Shown in pieces: positions 9,201 to 19,259 of a DNA stretch of 26,924 nucleotides. The notes under the pieces were generated by a model. The model was not told where the DNA came from. It made no database searches and worked only from the letters and a program-made list of their open reading frames with translations. Position 1 is the first letter of the stretch, and each line of letters starts with the position of its first letter. The translations under genes and the position numbers were made by a program. The DNA comes from Saccoglossus kowalevskii (lineage: Eukaryota > Hemichordata > Enteropneusta > Harrimaniidae), in contig NW_003145791.1 in the NCBI RefSeq assembly GCF_000003605.2, forward strand, positions 13,866 to 40,789, given 5' to 3'.

Positions 9201-12200
9201 CTATTTCTTGAGTTCAGTATGGCATTGCCTGGAAAGTCTATTGAGGTAACTCACTTATTATTTGGGTACACAGCAGACTAACGCATTGGTACAAAAATTC
9301 CCCCCTCTATGGCATCCGCGGTCAATATTGACATTTTAAAATCCTAATCCAGCTTCGACTGTGACTTAACATTCCTATACGAGAATTACAGTCCCTGCCA
9401 CATAGGGCACATCTATAAACTGGTTTCTCCTGATTTTAGTTGTCTGGACAGTGTACATCTTCAGTTGGATCTGTTGTTTGCAAGTTCCTCCCAGTGTTCT
9501 GTGTCAATATCAAGAGCCCTCTTGCAAACATCCTTGAAACGCAGCTGTGGCCGTCCGGCGTTTCTCTTTCTGAGATCAGTTCTTCATTGGAAAAGGTCTT
9601 TGGGGATTCGGCCATCCGACGGACGTGGCCTAACCAGCGTAGTCTGCATTGTCTGAGAAGAGTGAACATGGTTGGGAGGCCAGCACGAGACATTGGTAAC
9701 TTTGTCCTTTAATGATATCCACAGGATGCGACGAATACACCTCATGTGAAAGGCATTTAGCCTGCTTGACATAGGTAGACCACGTTTCGCTTCCATAGAG
9801 AAGTGTGCTGTGGACACAAGTTTTGTACAGACATTTTGGTCTTGACAGAGAGTATAGGGTTTTCCCAGACTCATGTGGTGAGACGGGCAAGTGAAGTTGC
9901 AGCCGTTCCAATCTTCTTGTCAATCTCCTTATCCAAGGAGAGATTGTTACTGGCAGTGGACCCGAGGTATGTGAGATAATTCACAAACTTCAGTTTATAG
10001 TCACTGTGGAGGTGCCTCTACACCCTGACCCAACACATGCCTGGGAGAAGCGATCCATCAAGACTGGAGTCCCTGCTCTGTATGCGCTGTATCATCAGCG
10101 AAAACTAGGTCTCCAATCAGAGCTTTACATACCTTTATTTTGGCCCTTAGGCGACTGATGTTGAACAGCCTGCCATCTGAGGTAGATTCCCTCTGTTGCG
10201 GTACCAAAGGCATGTTTTACGAGCAAGGCGAAGAAGATCCTGAGCAATAAAGGAGCAAGAACACAGCATTGTTTACTCCGCTGTGTAATGGCTCGGATAT
10301 GCTGCAGTACCGTTCCCTTCATGTTGGTGTGGAAGAATTCAATGACGCTTTGCAGATTGAGTGGACAGCCTATTTTGGGTAGGATCTTGAAGAGGCCCTC
10401 TCTGCTAACCGTATCAAATGCCTTAGTGAGATCGATGAAAGCGATGTATAGGGGCATACTCTGTTCTCTGCACTTCTCTTGCAGGTGACGTTCAGTAAGT
10501 TGTTGTAGGCGGGCTGGGATGACTTTAGCATAGACCTTGCCAACCACGCTGAGCAGTGAGATACCTCGGTAGTTGTTGCAGTCACTTCTCTATCCCTTGT
10601 TTTTGTAGAGGATGACAATCTTGGTATCTCGCATGTCCTGTGGGACTGCACCTTCCTTTCGGCACTAATAGAGAAGTTCATGCAGCGGGAGTATTGCAGT
10701 ATTTTAGTAGGTCAGACAGGATTACATCGCTGCTTTGTGATTTACCTGTGGTCAGACTGTCGTTGGCTTTGTTGAGCTCAGCGTCGAGTTCATCCATTGT
10801 TGGCAGACATTCAATGGCATCGAGGGCTGGGGGGCACAGTGTTTTGAAATTTGTGTAATCCATCACAGAAGACAATTAAGATATAGTTTAGAATAATAGA
10901 TTCTATTAATTACGTGTATGCGTGGTTGTTTCCTAGGTACCCCAGGACTATGAAGATTTGTATTCATATATCGAAGATGATCGGACCAGGAAATTGTATG
11001 GTATGTATCTTGTTGTTGATATGTAATCAAATACTAACATGTGGTGTAACTATTTGCAAGATTATCGAACCAGTGACACAAGGTTCTTCGATAATATAAA
11101 GTCTTCCGTCTGTTCTGATAAAATGGTCCATATGGTGCACAGGTTTACTATGCACCAATACCTCAGCCACTTTTAGCTTGCCAATGAAGTATTTTAACGG
11201 GACAAATCGGATCATTGAATAGTCCATACCTGACTGTATATTGAGATACATTGGTATTAACCACTTTTTCATTGAGTATTGTAGTGTATGGCACGACCAA
11301 GAGTCTACACTATATAAATATTCTCAGCGGTTAAATAGAAAAAAAAACATTATTTACTTTTTTCAGGAAAGTTGTCTGCAATGGACAATTCAATTGGCCT
11401 TTTGGTGGAGGCGTTGAAGACACGTGGAATGTGGAACGATACGCTATTTATATTCACATCTGACGTAAGTGATCAATTTTCAATTTGTGTAGTCATTGGA
11501 CAGTTTTTAGTACATGTTCACTTCGTTTTCATTTCGTTGATTTTCTTCAAAATGTTATGAAGTATTGTTGACTTCTCATTCGAATCAGAAGACCGACTCA
11601 GATTGTTCCTTTATGACACAATATGTATTTTGTTATGTTCATTTAAACAGAATGGAGCAGCAGCGTCTCAATCCGGGTCCAATTGGCCATTACGGGGAGA
11701 TATTGGAACACTCTATGAAGGCGCTACTCGTATACCAACATTTGTCTATGGGAGTATGTTGAATAAGACTGGATACGTAAATAACGAGTAAGTACTTGCC
11801 GGACAGATTTATTAATATTAATATAGTCAATTCATTGTTATTTGAAATACCCAAATAAAATATCCCCGTTCGTGTAATATACACCGAAGTGTTTTGGACT
11901 AAATCTAAAGCCAGAAATTAATATTTAGCTCATTTTATTCAGAGCACTAATTGTGAATACACGTAACTGGTGTGCACTGTCAGAACCAACCGTATTTGTT
12001 GCCTTTGTTTGAACATTCGATACCCATTTACATATTGTCGTCCACACGCATTATGTGTTATTGAAGTTATTTGTGCAAATTAACATTGTAATAATGGAAT
12101 GATGAGTAAAGCAACCATACCTCGGATGTATATGGTATGGCATATGCTTGTATTTTTCACGGGTCACTCATCGTTACCCACCAATCACCTGACCACCCCA

Positions 12201-15200
12201 GTCAGTAGTATAACATCAACCCCAGTACTTGAGTGATGGTTATGTATTGCTGGGAAAGGATTGACCAGCTTTGTTATTAGTCCCAAACAATTGTTCAGCT
12301 TGGAATGTGTGTGAACCCCTCATTAGTATGCAAGAATGTAGGAATGTACCAAGAAAATTGTTTTTCTGGAGTAAATTGTAGTGCATTTTACTTATGAAAG
12401 GTCAAAAAGTGCATGGAGATTTTATGAAAATGTGTGGATGTTAACAGAATGATGTCGTTTGGTCACAGTTGCGCAATAAATGATGAACTATTTTGGGCGT
12501 AGCAATAAAATGTGTCACACGTGTGCATGGATTCCAATAGTTTGTGCTGTGAAAAAAATAAGTATTGTGTAATTTGTAGTGAGAATGTATTCAAATAGAT
12601 TTATGTTTATGAATCTTGTTTCTTTTAAAAATTGTTCATAAAAATGTTTTTTATACTTTTTCGATGGATTGAATTTACAAATGATGAGTTATTTTGTTAT
12701 ATCATCACTCGAATTATGTGTAACGAATTTCTGATAGTTTAGGCTTTTTTTGTTCTTACGAATGGGAAGACATTTACTGGTGTACAGTGGACACCGATAA
12801 AAGCGAAGTTGTGAAATCATGGTACTGTTTCGGTATTACACAACTTGCAGTTATCTTTTGATGGATTTTGTGTGACTGGCCGTGTTATCGAACTGTAGTA
12901 TTATGTAAATCAGCCCCGGGAAAATCTACAAGCAAAGTTTAAATTGCCATTTTCACACTGCGTTATAACGTGGAGTCGTCATCTAAGTATCACAATTGTC
13001 CGTCTCGTGTTCCGCAGCGCATTAAAAAAAACTTTTGAATTTGGGGGACTTTGTGTGACTGACCGTGGTGTTTGTAAACTTTAGTCAAACTGTAGTAGTG
13101 TGTAAATTTGCCACAACGTGGAGTAGCCACCGTCTCTTGTTTACCAACTCATTGAAATACGTTTCTGCCTCAACGAAGGCTGAAAAGCGATTTTCCATTT
13201 ACTTCACTGTTATAAATCAACTGTATTAGCTTCCTTCGAACTTCTTATTGCCATCGGGATTATGTCTACTACACTCGGCGGTGTAGTGCGTATTGATCTT
13301 CTTGTATGAAACGCACTCGAAGCCGGAAATCGACGGCAAATCGGGATGGTCTCTTGACCGCAGTACGCTTGGCTAAGAACTTACACATACCCACTATTAT
13401 GGGAATAGTGCATCGTGGGTAGTACTGTATTGATCGAGGTGAAACAAACATGGCTGCCGTAATGCATGTTGTTCGACTACATCGCCTGTGTTTCTCTTTC
13501 TGTCTTAAAGTTCTCTGTTTTCTTTGATTTCTGTTATTTCAATTAAACAGCGATTTGGCTGTGGCCATGCATTTAGTCGTTGTCAACTGTTTTTCTCTAA
13601 TTGGTTGATTGTCATTGTAACATACGTAACAGTCCCTAGTTGAACAGTAGTCATTTTTAAGGTTCAAAATAAACAAAGATGATTATTTAATTTAGTTTAA
13701 TTCCTTCAGTTAAACATTGAGTTTCCAAAATAAATAATAACACGTACCCTCAAGTATACTTCAAGTTTTCATCAAGTCAAAGTCATTGAAATTGCTTTTC
13801 TGCCTGCTCACCATTGCTTCAAAACACACCTTTAAATACTCTTTATTTTCCCAGCATCGACATGGCTCTACCGACTCTTGTTCATATTTAATTTCTATTT
13901 GTTTTCTATTTCAGGTTAATGCATATTGTTGATTTGCATAAAACAATAATTGAATTGGCTGGAGCTACAACTGGTGAGATTTTAAAACTATTTCAAAATA
14001 AGATGGTTCATCACATAGTGCTTTAACTTCTATAATCTTCATTGTATTATACTTGACAGAGTCTGATATTGATGGTATGGATATGTGGAAGACAATCTCA
14101 AAAGGTAAACCATCGCCAAGAACAGAATTTGTATATAATATCGATGATGACGAGCTGTCCCCTGGTGCTGCCATCAGGTAACAATGCGCATATCTGTGTG
14201 TGAATGTGACTCTAATTATCATTTAATTTGTTTAGTAAACTCTGTTTTCCGAACTTATACAAGACGGGACCTCTGAAACTATGCATAATATAATACCTTG
14301 ATAATCCATAATTTAACACCTCTTGGCTTCATTACTGAACAATGACATGTACAATGAGATGTGTACGTATGTGTAAGTGGAGGTGCTTTGAACGCCATCA
14401 CATGCGTCATTGTGGATGCTTACAACTGTTATGTAATTGAAAAAGTAAACATTACTGATATTTTTACCTCTCTTTGTGGTTCGAATTGCTTACCATAGAA
14501 TGAATTATATTGTTTTTTGGCGGCCAGCTGAATAAAAACATGTTTTATGCAATCTCGTGCTGACTGTTTAGTATGTTTCTAGGGTCGGGGATTATAAACT
14601 GATCACAGGAAATCCGAATTCAATGTATCCAATACGATTGTTGGATACCACAGGTAAATACACATACATTTTCTATTTATAACTCATTGGATTCAATATG
14701 CAGAAAGATTACTGTATGGCTGCCATAGTGTGGACACTGAAGGTAATGAATTTGCAGTTATTGTATGTCAATATTAATTAATTGCATAATCTAATGTATG
14801 TCAATGTATTGGTATTGTAGATGATTGGTGGAACTATGGTGACGACGAACCGATACCGATTGGAAATGAACCACCCCCAGTAAACGTGACATACTTATTC
14901 AATATTATAGGTGTGATTGACATACTTTTATTTCGTCGTGGTGTCTTGACATGTATCGCAATAGTTCGATGGTGGAAATAATCGACATTTCCGTAAATAC
15001 CTTAATGTCACACTCGCAATCAATTAGGAACTGACTATTTTTATTGTATCCAGTCAAAAACTGACCGTATGACAGACGAAGTCAAAGATTTATTCAACAT
15101 ACAGATATTCATTGTTGTAAAAAAAATTTAATTGTGGTATACTTTAGTAAAACCACTTATATACAATTCTAGATGAAAGTGACAATTAACATTGAACCCG

Positions 15201-15535
15201 GTTACGTTGTTTGTGAATATAATATAGCATTTGCTTTGACTTAACGTTGCATGCACATTACCCATTATATCTAAAATTTTGAAATTGTTTTATATTGTGT
15301 GAATGAAGTAATGTATTTCATGAAATATACACGCCATCTAACGACACATTTTTTTTATGCAGGTGATCCCGAGGAAAGAAACAACATCGCGGAAATCTAT
15401 ACAGTCAAAGTAGAGGAATTACTTCATCGCTTGGATGAATACCGCGAACATCTAGTTCCGCCAGAAAATCGAATAATTGACCCAGCCGGCGACCCCGTGA
15501 ATTTTGGTGGTGTTTGGTCGCCAGGCTGGTGTTAG
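6067..15535 (+). CDS. Arylsulfatase B/I/J-like protein, predicted catalytically dead (14 visible exons, 5' end missing)
   Basis: Joined exons: 6067-6217, 6384-6435, 7038-7141, 7867-7979, 8507-8568, 9144-9245, 10937-11000, 11367-11464, 11651-11787, 13915-13973, 14060-14177, 14583-14653, 14821-14910, 15363-15535. All introns are GT-AG and phases match, giving 464 residues plus the stop; with one base from an upstream exon the total is 1395 nt. The fold follows arylsulfatase B: metal loop, PSR segment, GKWHLG, FTSDNG, NWPLRG, and a DPEERNN region near the C-terminus. Arylsulfatases hydrolyse sulfate esters of glycosaminoglycans in lysosomes or outside cells, using formylglycine made from cysteine by SUMF1. 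Here that position is serine (STPSR; codon 6210-6212). The first metal Asp is Gln (GQDLG instead of ADDLG). The His of the VHEP segment is absent, and the Lys after LRG is replaced (LRGDIG). Lys and His of GKWHLG, Asp and Asn of SDNG, and Arg of PSR remain. It is probably a secreted pseudoenzyme. The signal peptide is not in the visible exons. Confidence 0.92.
6384..6435 (+). CDS. Sulfatase exon b: PSR/TG segment
   Basis: Completes the Pro codon, then [17 protein letters not shown], the conserved continuation of the sulfatase signature. Acceptor TCTGCAG, donor GTATTT. Confidence 0.9.
7038..7141 (+). CDS. Sulfatase exon c
   Basis: Acceptor TTTACAG, donor GTAAGT. Encodes [20 protein letters not shown], the usual lead into the GKWHLG box. 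Confidence 0.93.
7867..7979 (+). CDS. Sulfatase exon d: WHLG box
   Basis: Encodes [20 protein letters not shown], then [12 protein letters not shown]. The conserved Lys and His of GKWHLG are kept. Acceptor TTGTAG, donor GTAAGT. Confidence 0.93.
8507..8568 (+). CDS. Sulfatase exon e
   Basis: Encodes [20 protein letters not shown] and a final Pro. Matches the family's 'GYDFRDN' stretch. Acceptor ATCTAG, donor GTGAGT. Confidence 0.9.
9144..9245 (+). CDS. Sulfatase exon f: region that has lost the active-site His
   Basis: Encodes [14 protein letters not shown], then [16 protein letters not shown]. The family normally has a VHEP-type His just after the PLFL strand; here it reads MALPGKS. Acceptor TCTAAAG, donor GTAACT. 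Confidence 0.9.
9300..10878 (-). mobile_element. LINE (non-LTR retrotransposon), 5'-truncated, antisense in the sulfatase intron
   Basis: Minus-strand reading gives an RT linker ([20 protein letters not shown]), then RT motifs [44 protein letters not shown] and the catalytic box VFADDTA (about 10100). Further on are [25 protein letters not shown] and [10 protein letters not shown]. The last coding part is a C2HC-like finger, [20 protein letters not shown] (about 9340-9400). These are conserved parts of one widespread animal LINE family; the clade is not assigned. No endonuclease domain is present, consistent with 5' truncation at about 10878. The short 3' tail ends near 9300. Boundaries are approximate and no target-site duplication was identified. 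Confidence 0.88.
9335..10875 (-). pseudogene. LINE reverse transcriptase ORF, broken
   Basis: The reverse transcriptase would copy the element RNA at a nicked target. The frame is interrupted several times: a stop after the HELLY segment near 10665, a stop after TEQGLQS near 10060, then frameshifts through 9700-9950. The segment that normally holds the QCGFR motif is missing between LQQLTER and LQEKCREQ (about 10470-10500). An internal deletion of about 25 residues is inferred. The FADD box remains. Confidence 0.85.
10937..11000 (+). CDS. Sulfatase exon g
   Basis: Encodes [20 protein letters not shown] and Tyr, matching the family segment after the active-site His. Acceptor TCCTAG, donor GTATGT. 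It lies just beyond the LINE insertion. Confidence 0.9.
11367..11464 (+). CDS. Sulfatase exon h: second metal-binding Asp
   Basis: Encodes [20 protein letters not shown], then [12 protein letters not shown]. The final Asp is the conserved metal ligand. Donor GTAAGT. Confidence 0.93.
11651..11787 (+). CDS. Sulfatase exon i: NG and LRG segment lacking the active-site Lys
   Basis: Opens with [16 protein letters not shown], so the metal-ligand Asn is kept. It continues [18 protein letters not shown]; the family has a Lys two residues after LRG, here Ile. Contains one N-glycosylation-type NKT. Acceptor AAACAG, donor GTAAGT. Confidence 0.93.
11788..13914 (+). other. Large sulfatase intron with no gene
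   Basis: This is the longest intron of the gene after the LINE-bearing one. It holds a diverged tandem repeat (12856-13175). No ORF with recognisable domains was seen. The rest is AT-rich intronic sequence. Confidence 0.75.
12856..13175. repeat. Two-copy diverged tandem repeat
   Basis: TTGTGTGACT occurs at 12868 and again at 13051, a spacing of 183 bp. It is followed in both copies by CCGTG, an AACTGTAGTA word, TGTGTAAAT or TATGTAAAT, AACGTGGAGT, and CCGTCTC plus TTGTTT or GTGTTC. The second copy is shorter in its latter half. Confidence 0.65.
13915..13973 (+). CDS. Sulfatase exon j
   Basis: Encodes [19 protein letters not shown], matching the 'HISDWLPTL' segment of the family, with His instead of the usual Trp. 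Acceptor TTTCAG, donor GTGAGA. Confidence 0.9.
14060..14177 (+). CDS. Sulfatase exon k
   Basis: Encodes [20 protein letters not shown], then [10 protein letters not shown]. The DGxDxWKTIS and SPR-E words are typical of arylsulfatase B/I/J. Donor GTAACA. Confidence 0.93.
14583..14653 (+). CDS. Sulfatase exon l
   Basis: Encodes [20 protein letters not shown], the counterpart of the family's 'GNWKLLTGYPG' segment. Donor GTAAAT. Confidence 0.9.
14821..14910 (+). CDS. Sulfatase exon m
   Basis: Encodes [20 protein letters not shown], then [10 protein letters not shown]. Contains an N-glycosylation-type NVT. This replaces the 'LWLFDI' strand before DPEER. Donor GTGTGA. Confidence 0.85.
15363..15535 (+). 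CDS. Sulfatase last exon and stop
   Basis: Encodes [20 protein letters not shown], then [16 protein letters not shown] and the ending GGVWSPGWC before TAG. This mirrors the family's DPEER box and GVW-P-W C-terminus. Confidence 0.94.
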
Positions 15536-15679
15536 AGGTACTGATGCGTATACCCCAAGCATATTACCCAGGCCTATTGTATTCTTATGCTACGTATTAC
15601 CACTTCCAGTCTTATAACGACGTGTAGAGTATCCCATTTGTTACTTTTAGACTAGTGTGGGTGAAGGAGGTCTATACAG

Positions 15680-15685
15680 AATAAA
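15680..15685 (+). terminator. Polyadenylation signal of the sulfatase gene
   Basis: AATAAA lies 145 bases after the stop codon, in a position expected for the 3' end of the transcript. Confidence 0.65.
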
Positions 15686-15699
15686 ATATTCAATACAAT

Positions 15700-16145
15700 A
15701 TATAACATATGTCTATTTTATTTAACAACACACTAAGGCAGGCTTTAGTGCAGCTGGAGTGTGGATACACAACCACTGTCAAATGGTTGTAATGTCCTGT
15801 ATATGATGCTCATAATATCTCATGAAAATGAGACACGTGAATCTTGAAAGTTTTGGCTGAGAACAACAAAACGGTGTACAAGAGGCTTTAAAAATACCTA
15901 TACTGGCCATTAGTAAATCGAGTTAGATAGTTGTGATACCAAGATGAACTTCACTAACTATATCGGTCAGTCACTTTTAGTAGAATGATCATTATGAATA
16001 TTTACAGCTACTTAGCCTGCTCCGATGATAATGCTTGATATGTTCTATACTAGGTATACTAGAAGCACACATTTTTTAATTATTTTTTAATTGCACGAGC
16101 TAGAACGTCAAGAAAGAATTTTCAGAATGTATCGTAGCAGGCGCT
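15700..16145. other. Intergenic region between sulfatase 3' end and microsatellite
   Basis: No gene or repeat family recognised. One edge of the Polinton may lie here or in the microsatellite, but no terminal inverted repeat was found. Confidence 0.5.
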
Positions 16146-16146
16146 C

Positions 16147-16218
<72 letters not shown>

Positions 16219-16238
16219 GAACACACACACACACACAC
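16146..16238. repeat. Compound CT / CA dinucleotide microsatellite
   Basis: A near-perfect CT run (about 16150-16212) is followed directly by an interrupted CA run to about 16238. Confidence 0.97.
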
Positions 16239-16517
16239 GCTAATAAATACACGTCAATTAAACTAACGGAGTTTATTACACAAAAGATGGATAAAACTAC
16301 TAAGATCAGTGACATGGAATATACATTATTTTACTTTCTTTTTTTTTGTTTGAGTAAATAATCAAAAAAGAATGGGTTAAAACCTGAGTAATACTAGTAT
16401 ATAAAAAATGGCTGAAATAAATAGAATATACATTTTCAAACGTGGTTAAGTATTCGATTATAATAAAAAAACGAGAAAAAACAAGTAACATCGAAAAGAC
16501 AATACACACTTTTTTTT

Positions 16518-17126
16518 CTAATCAGAATCGCTCATCTGTGATAAAAAAAAATATGAAATCGATAGTTTTATATAGAGGGTATAAGTTATATATATACATG
16601 TGAAATTTGAAAAGCATAAGTCATCTAGTAAAACTGCGTGGGAAAAATATTTGTCGTAAATAGGGAGGTTGAATCCGGTCACGTTTTCAATATATCTGTT
16701 CACATAAATGTCATTCAAATGTCTATCACGCGTGAAAGAGTCGGCTACGGACTTCATAGGTTCCCCTCGACATCTGCACAGCAAGTAATACAGGACGTAT
16801 TGACCACACACTGTAGAGAACGGAGCTTGTAGTATTTGGTGATTGTAGATCTATGTACACACGTTTTTATCGAGAAATCTCTTAAATTCCATGTACTAGG
16901 GTTGACTACCGTACGTGTCCAAATATTCTCCGTGGTAGGGATCCTTCAGATAAAAAGCCACCCAATGCGTCCCGCCTCCGCTACTGTCATCGGTGTGTGA
17001 TACGAACGCTGCAGGATACTCCAATACTTTTGCCTTAGGCAGTTGATCTCTAGCATAAACGCTGCAGAACACATTTCTAGTGTACGGATTAGTCGACAGA
17101 ATACGATCCAGTTGATTCGTGTCCAT
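16518..17126 (-). pseudogene. Polinton cysteine protease (adenain-like, PRO), frameshifted
   Basis: The role is maturation cleavage of virion proteins. The start MDTNQLDRIL (17126) is the usual Polinton protease opening. The catalytic His is in GTHWVAFYL (about 16960), the acidic residue in EYLDTYG, and the Cys in VCGQYVLYYLLCRCRGEPM (about 16805). All three are present, but the Cys-bearing part is in another frame. At least one frameshift and stops fall at about 16815-16895. The gene begins 5 bases after the major capsid stop. Confidence 0.88.
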
Positions 17127-17131
17127 CGCAG

Positions 17132-18124
17132 CTAGAAATCGGTCAATACGTTTCTGTCTCTGTCAATCTCGATAACGTTGTCGTATTCAGCATAAATCAA
17201 AACAGACACAGTCTCAGTCAATGCTTGTCTGAACTGAATCTCAAGACCAATCTTTCCTTTTTGTATCAAATTGAGGTCATAATCATTGTCCGATTCGTCG
17301 GGAGTGAGGTCAAATGCGAAGATTGTGTACCCTTCGGGATATTCGTCTCGAGTGATGCCGTTGCCTTGGTCTTGACCAATTGTAATAAACCATGATACAA
17401 CTTCTGCCATAACTCGCCGTGAAGTTCGTCTTCAATGGCTTTGCAGGAACTTGCTGACTACTTTGAATGCGGGATTTTCGGTTGAACTGATCTAGCAGAA
17501 CTGATTTTTACTTCGATGTAATTTCAGTCTAACTTCCACCCCATTGAGTAAATACTTTGGTTGAAAAAATATGTCTCCGTGTATTCGTCCAATCATGTTG
17601 ACCGTCTTACTGGGCGATGTATTCGCGTATCGACGTTTGAGTCCCATGTTAGCGTCATCATCATCGGCCCTCGGGTTTGCGATATTCATTTTTCCAGCGG
17701 TGTCCTTCTCAAAATTCTCCACACCAATCTGCGTTGATTTGGCATCCGCTCCATAATTCAATAGCGTTTCGATCATGACTCTGTAAGAATAGGTGGGAGA
17801 TGCGTCCGACATCTGCTTTCCATTTAGGTACATGTTGATTTGATTGAAGAGGGAATGCAACCACAAGTTTGCAGGCCCTACAGTGGCGTCCGCAGCCAAA
17901 TTACTTCCATTGGCATTCGTGATTTTAGCCTAGATGTGCAAAAGCGTAGAACCAATATCGATGTAGTCTTTTCCGACCGAAGGTATTACGAATTCGATTG
18001 GACCATTGGCTATATTTGTGAGTGGGTTTACATCTTCATCGCTTTCGATACTTGTCTGTGTCGGAGGAATAGTAAAGAGATCGAGTTCTGCGCATTCGCA
18101 GGAGTGATCATGTACAAAAGCCAT
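17132..18124 (-). pseudogene. Polinton major capsid protein (double jelly-roll), interrupted and internally deleted
   Basis: It would build the icosahedral shell as trimers. The N-terminus (MAFVHDHSCECAELDLF, PPTQTSIESD, PIEFVIPSVGKDYIDIGS) is followed by an in-frame TAG at about 17930. The next part is VGPANLWLHSLFNQINMYL, TYSYRVMIETLLNYGADAKS and MIGRIHGDIFFQPKYLLNGV. After SKNQFC (17492) only about 80 bases separate it from the C-terminal jelly roll (DEYPEGYTIFAFDLTPDESD, YAEYDNVIEIDRDRNVLTDF). That linker still reads PAKPLKTNFTASY in one frame, then shifts. Intact homologues have on the order of 100 more residues there, so an internal deletion is inferred. Confidence 0.9.
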
Positions 18125-18129
18125 GATGT

Positions 18130-18504
18130 TCAGTCGAATATATCTTGAGATCTTCTCCTCTTTTTAGCCTTGGCAGAATAGACACGTCTCGTTGTTGTCT
18201 TCTTTCTTTTAATGGTGCATCCGTTTGAGAGGGTCTTCCAAATAAATTGCTCAATACTGAAGAAGTAATTTGACGACCCGCAGTCTTTGCTCTACTCGAA
18301 GCCACTTTTTAAAGGTTTTTCCCCATATACACCGTCACCTAGAATACCCTAGCCGGCATCGATGGCTGGTTTTGACACTGCTTTCATACCTTGTGTTAAC
18401 AGAGGTGCGGGCGATCTCGCCAATCGAGAAAACATACTTCCGATTCCATATCCGAGTTGCAGTTTTGCACCAGAAAATACAGATTCTCGTCCAATCAGAT
18501 TCAT
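18130..18504 (-). pseudogene. Polinton small basic minor virion protein
   Basis: The start ATG (18504) overlaps the stop of the preceding minor capsid gene by four bases (ATGA). The N-terminus has a Gly-rich amphipathic stretch (LQLGYGIGSMFSRLARSPAP). The C-terminus is strongly basic (KRKKTTTRR, KAKKRRRSQDIF), as in the small protein encoded just before the major capsid gene in many Polintons. It may be a pVI- or core-like virion protein (inference). Two in-frame stops (after AIDAG and GFE) and a probable frameshift break it. Five bases separate it from the major capsid start. Confidence 0.7.
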
Positions 18505-19247
18505 GTGGTCATTTCTAAACTCAGCGTCACGATCACACGTCCGTGTTGAAATGGCACCTTCTCCCCCGTATCAATCTCCACAGTCTCGAATGTCGACCGA
18601 CGTTCGAATCAGGAGAAAGTATGGTTTGTTGTAAGTGTGATTAACGCTATCTCCGTGGGTTCATTCAATGTTGAATATTCTCAAGAGAGGTATGGACATG
18701 TCACTGACCATTTGGTGTTTCACTATATTGCAATACATGTAGAGGGAATACAAACTTCGGCAAGATAGGGACTAGTGCATCTTTCATTTATAATTGTTGT
18801 ATTTGAGGGAAATCCTAACAGTTCGGCCAATCCACCCATCAAGATTACACAAGCCCCTTCTTCAACCGCTACGGCCACTCTCCTAGACCTCGAAGTATAT
18901 GTCATCAGTATTCATCTGACAGATCTTTTTTCTTGAATCACGTCTAAAATCATTTCAATCGAGTTCTAGTAGACCGGATTCAATATCAGTTCTCAGTGAC
19001 CTCTCAGATTGGGTGAGGCATCGAAAAAGTCCCTATTTTGATCATTTATGACATTGTACCACGAATTTGGGTAGTGGATGTCGGCCAACGCTACTTCCCA
19101 AATGCCATCTAACGAAAGCGTTCTCGGAGGTTTGACAGGGTATTTTGTCAACGTGTTGTTCGGGAACACATCGAGCGGGGCATTACTAGAGAGTGTCAAA
19201 AAGAAATCCTGTGCCGATATGATGATCTTTGAAATGAATCGGGTCAT
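18501..19247 (-). pseudogene. Polinton minor capsid (penton-type) protein, frameshifted
   Basis: It would form the capsid vertices. The N-terminus carries the recurrent Polinton stretch FFLTLSSNAPLDVFPNNTL, then LSLDGIWEVALADIHYPNSW. The middle has GGLAELLGFPSNT. The C-terminus reads LYMYCNIVKHQMVSDMSIPL, LRIFNIE, and in another frame VPFQHGRVIVTLSLEMTT before the stop. Several frameshifts and stops lie between 18550 and 18990. The start lies 12 bases after the integrase stop. Confidence 0.82.
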
Positions 19248-19259
19248 TGTGTGTGTGAA

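Noticed and set aside
9440-9712. Plus-strand frames of 63 and 90 codons
   Set aside because: They are the antisense of the LINE C-terminal region, which carries known LINE motifs.
11565-11762. Plus-strand frame overlapping the NWPLRG exon
   Set aside because: It is a different frame from the sulfatase exon; only the 11651-11787 frame matches the family and splice phases.
13269-13451. 60-codon minus-strand frame in the large intron
   Set aside because: No family resemblance and no splice or promoter context.
16146-16238. Regular short-period array considered as CRISPR or satellite
   Set aside because: It is a plain dinucleotide microsatellite with no spacers.
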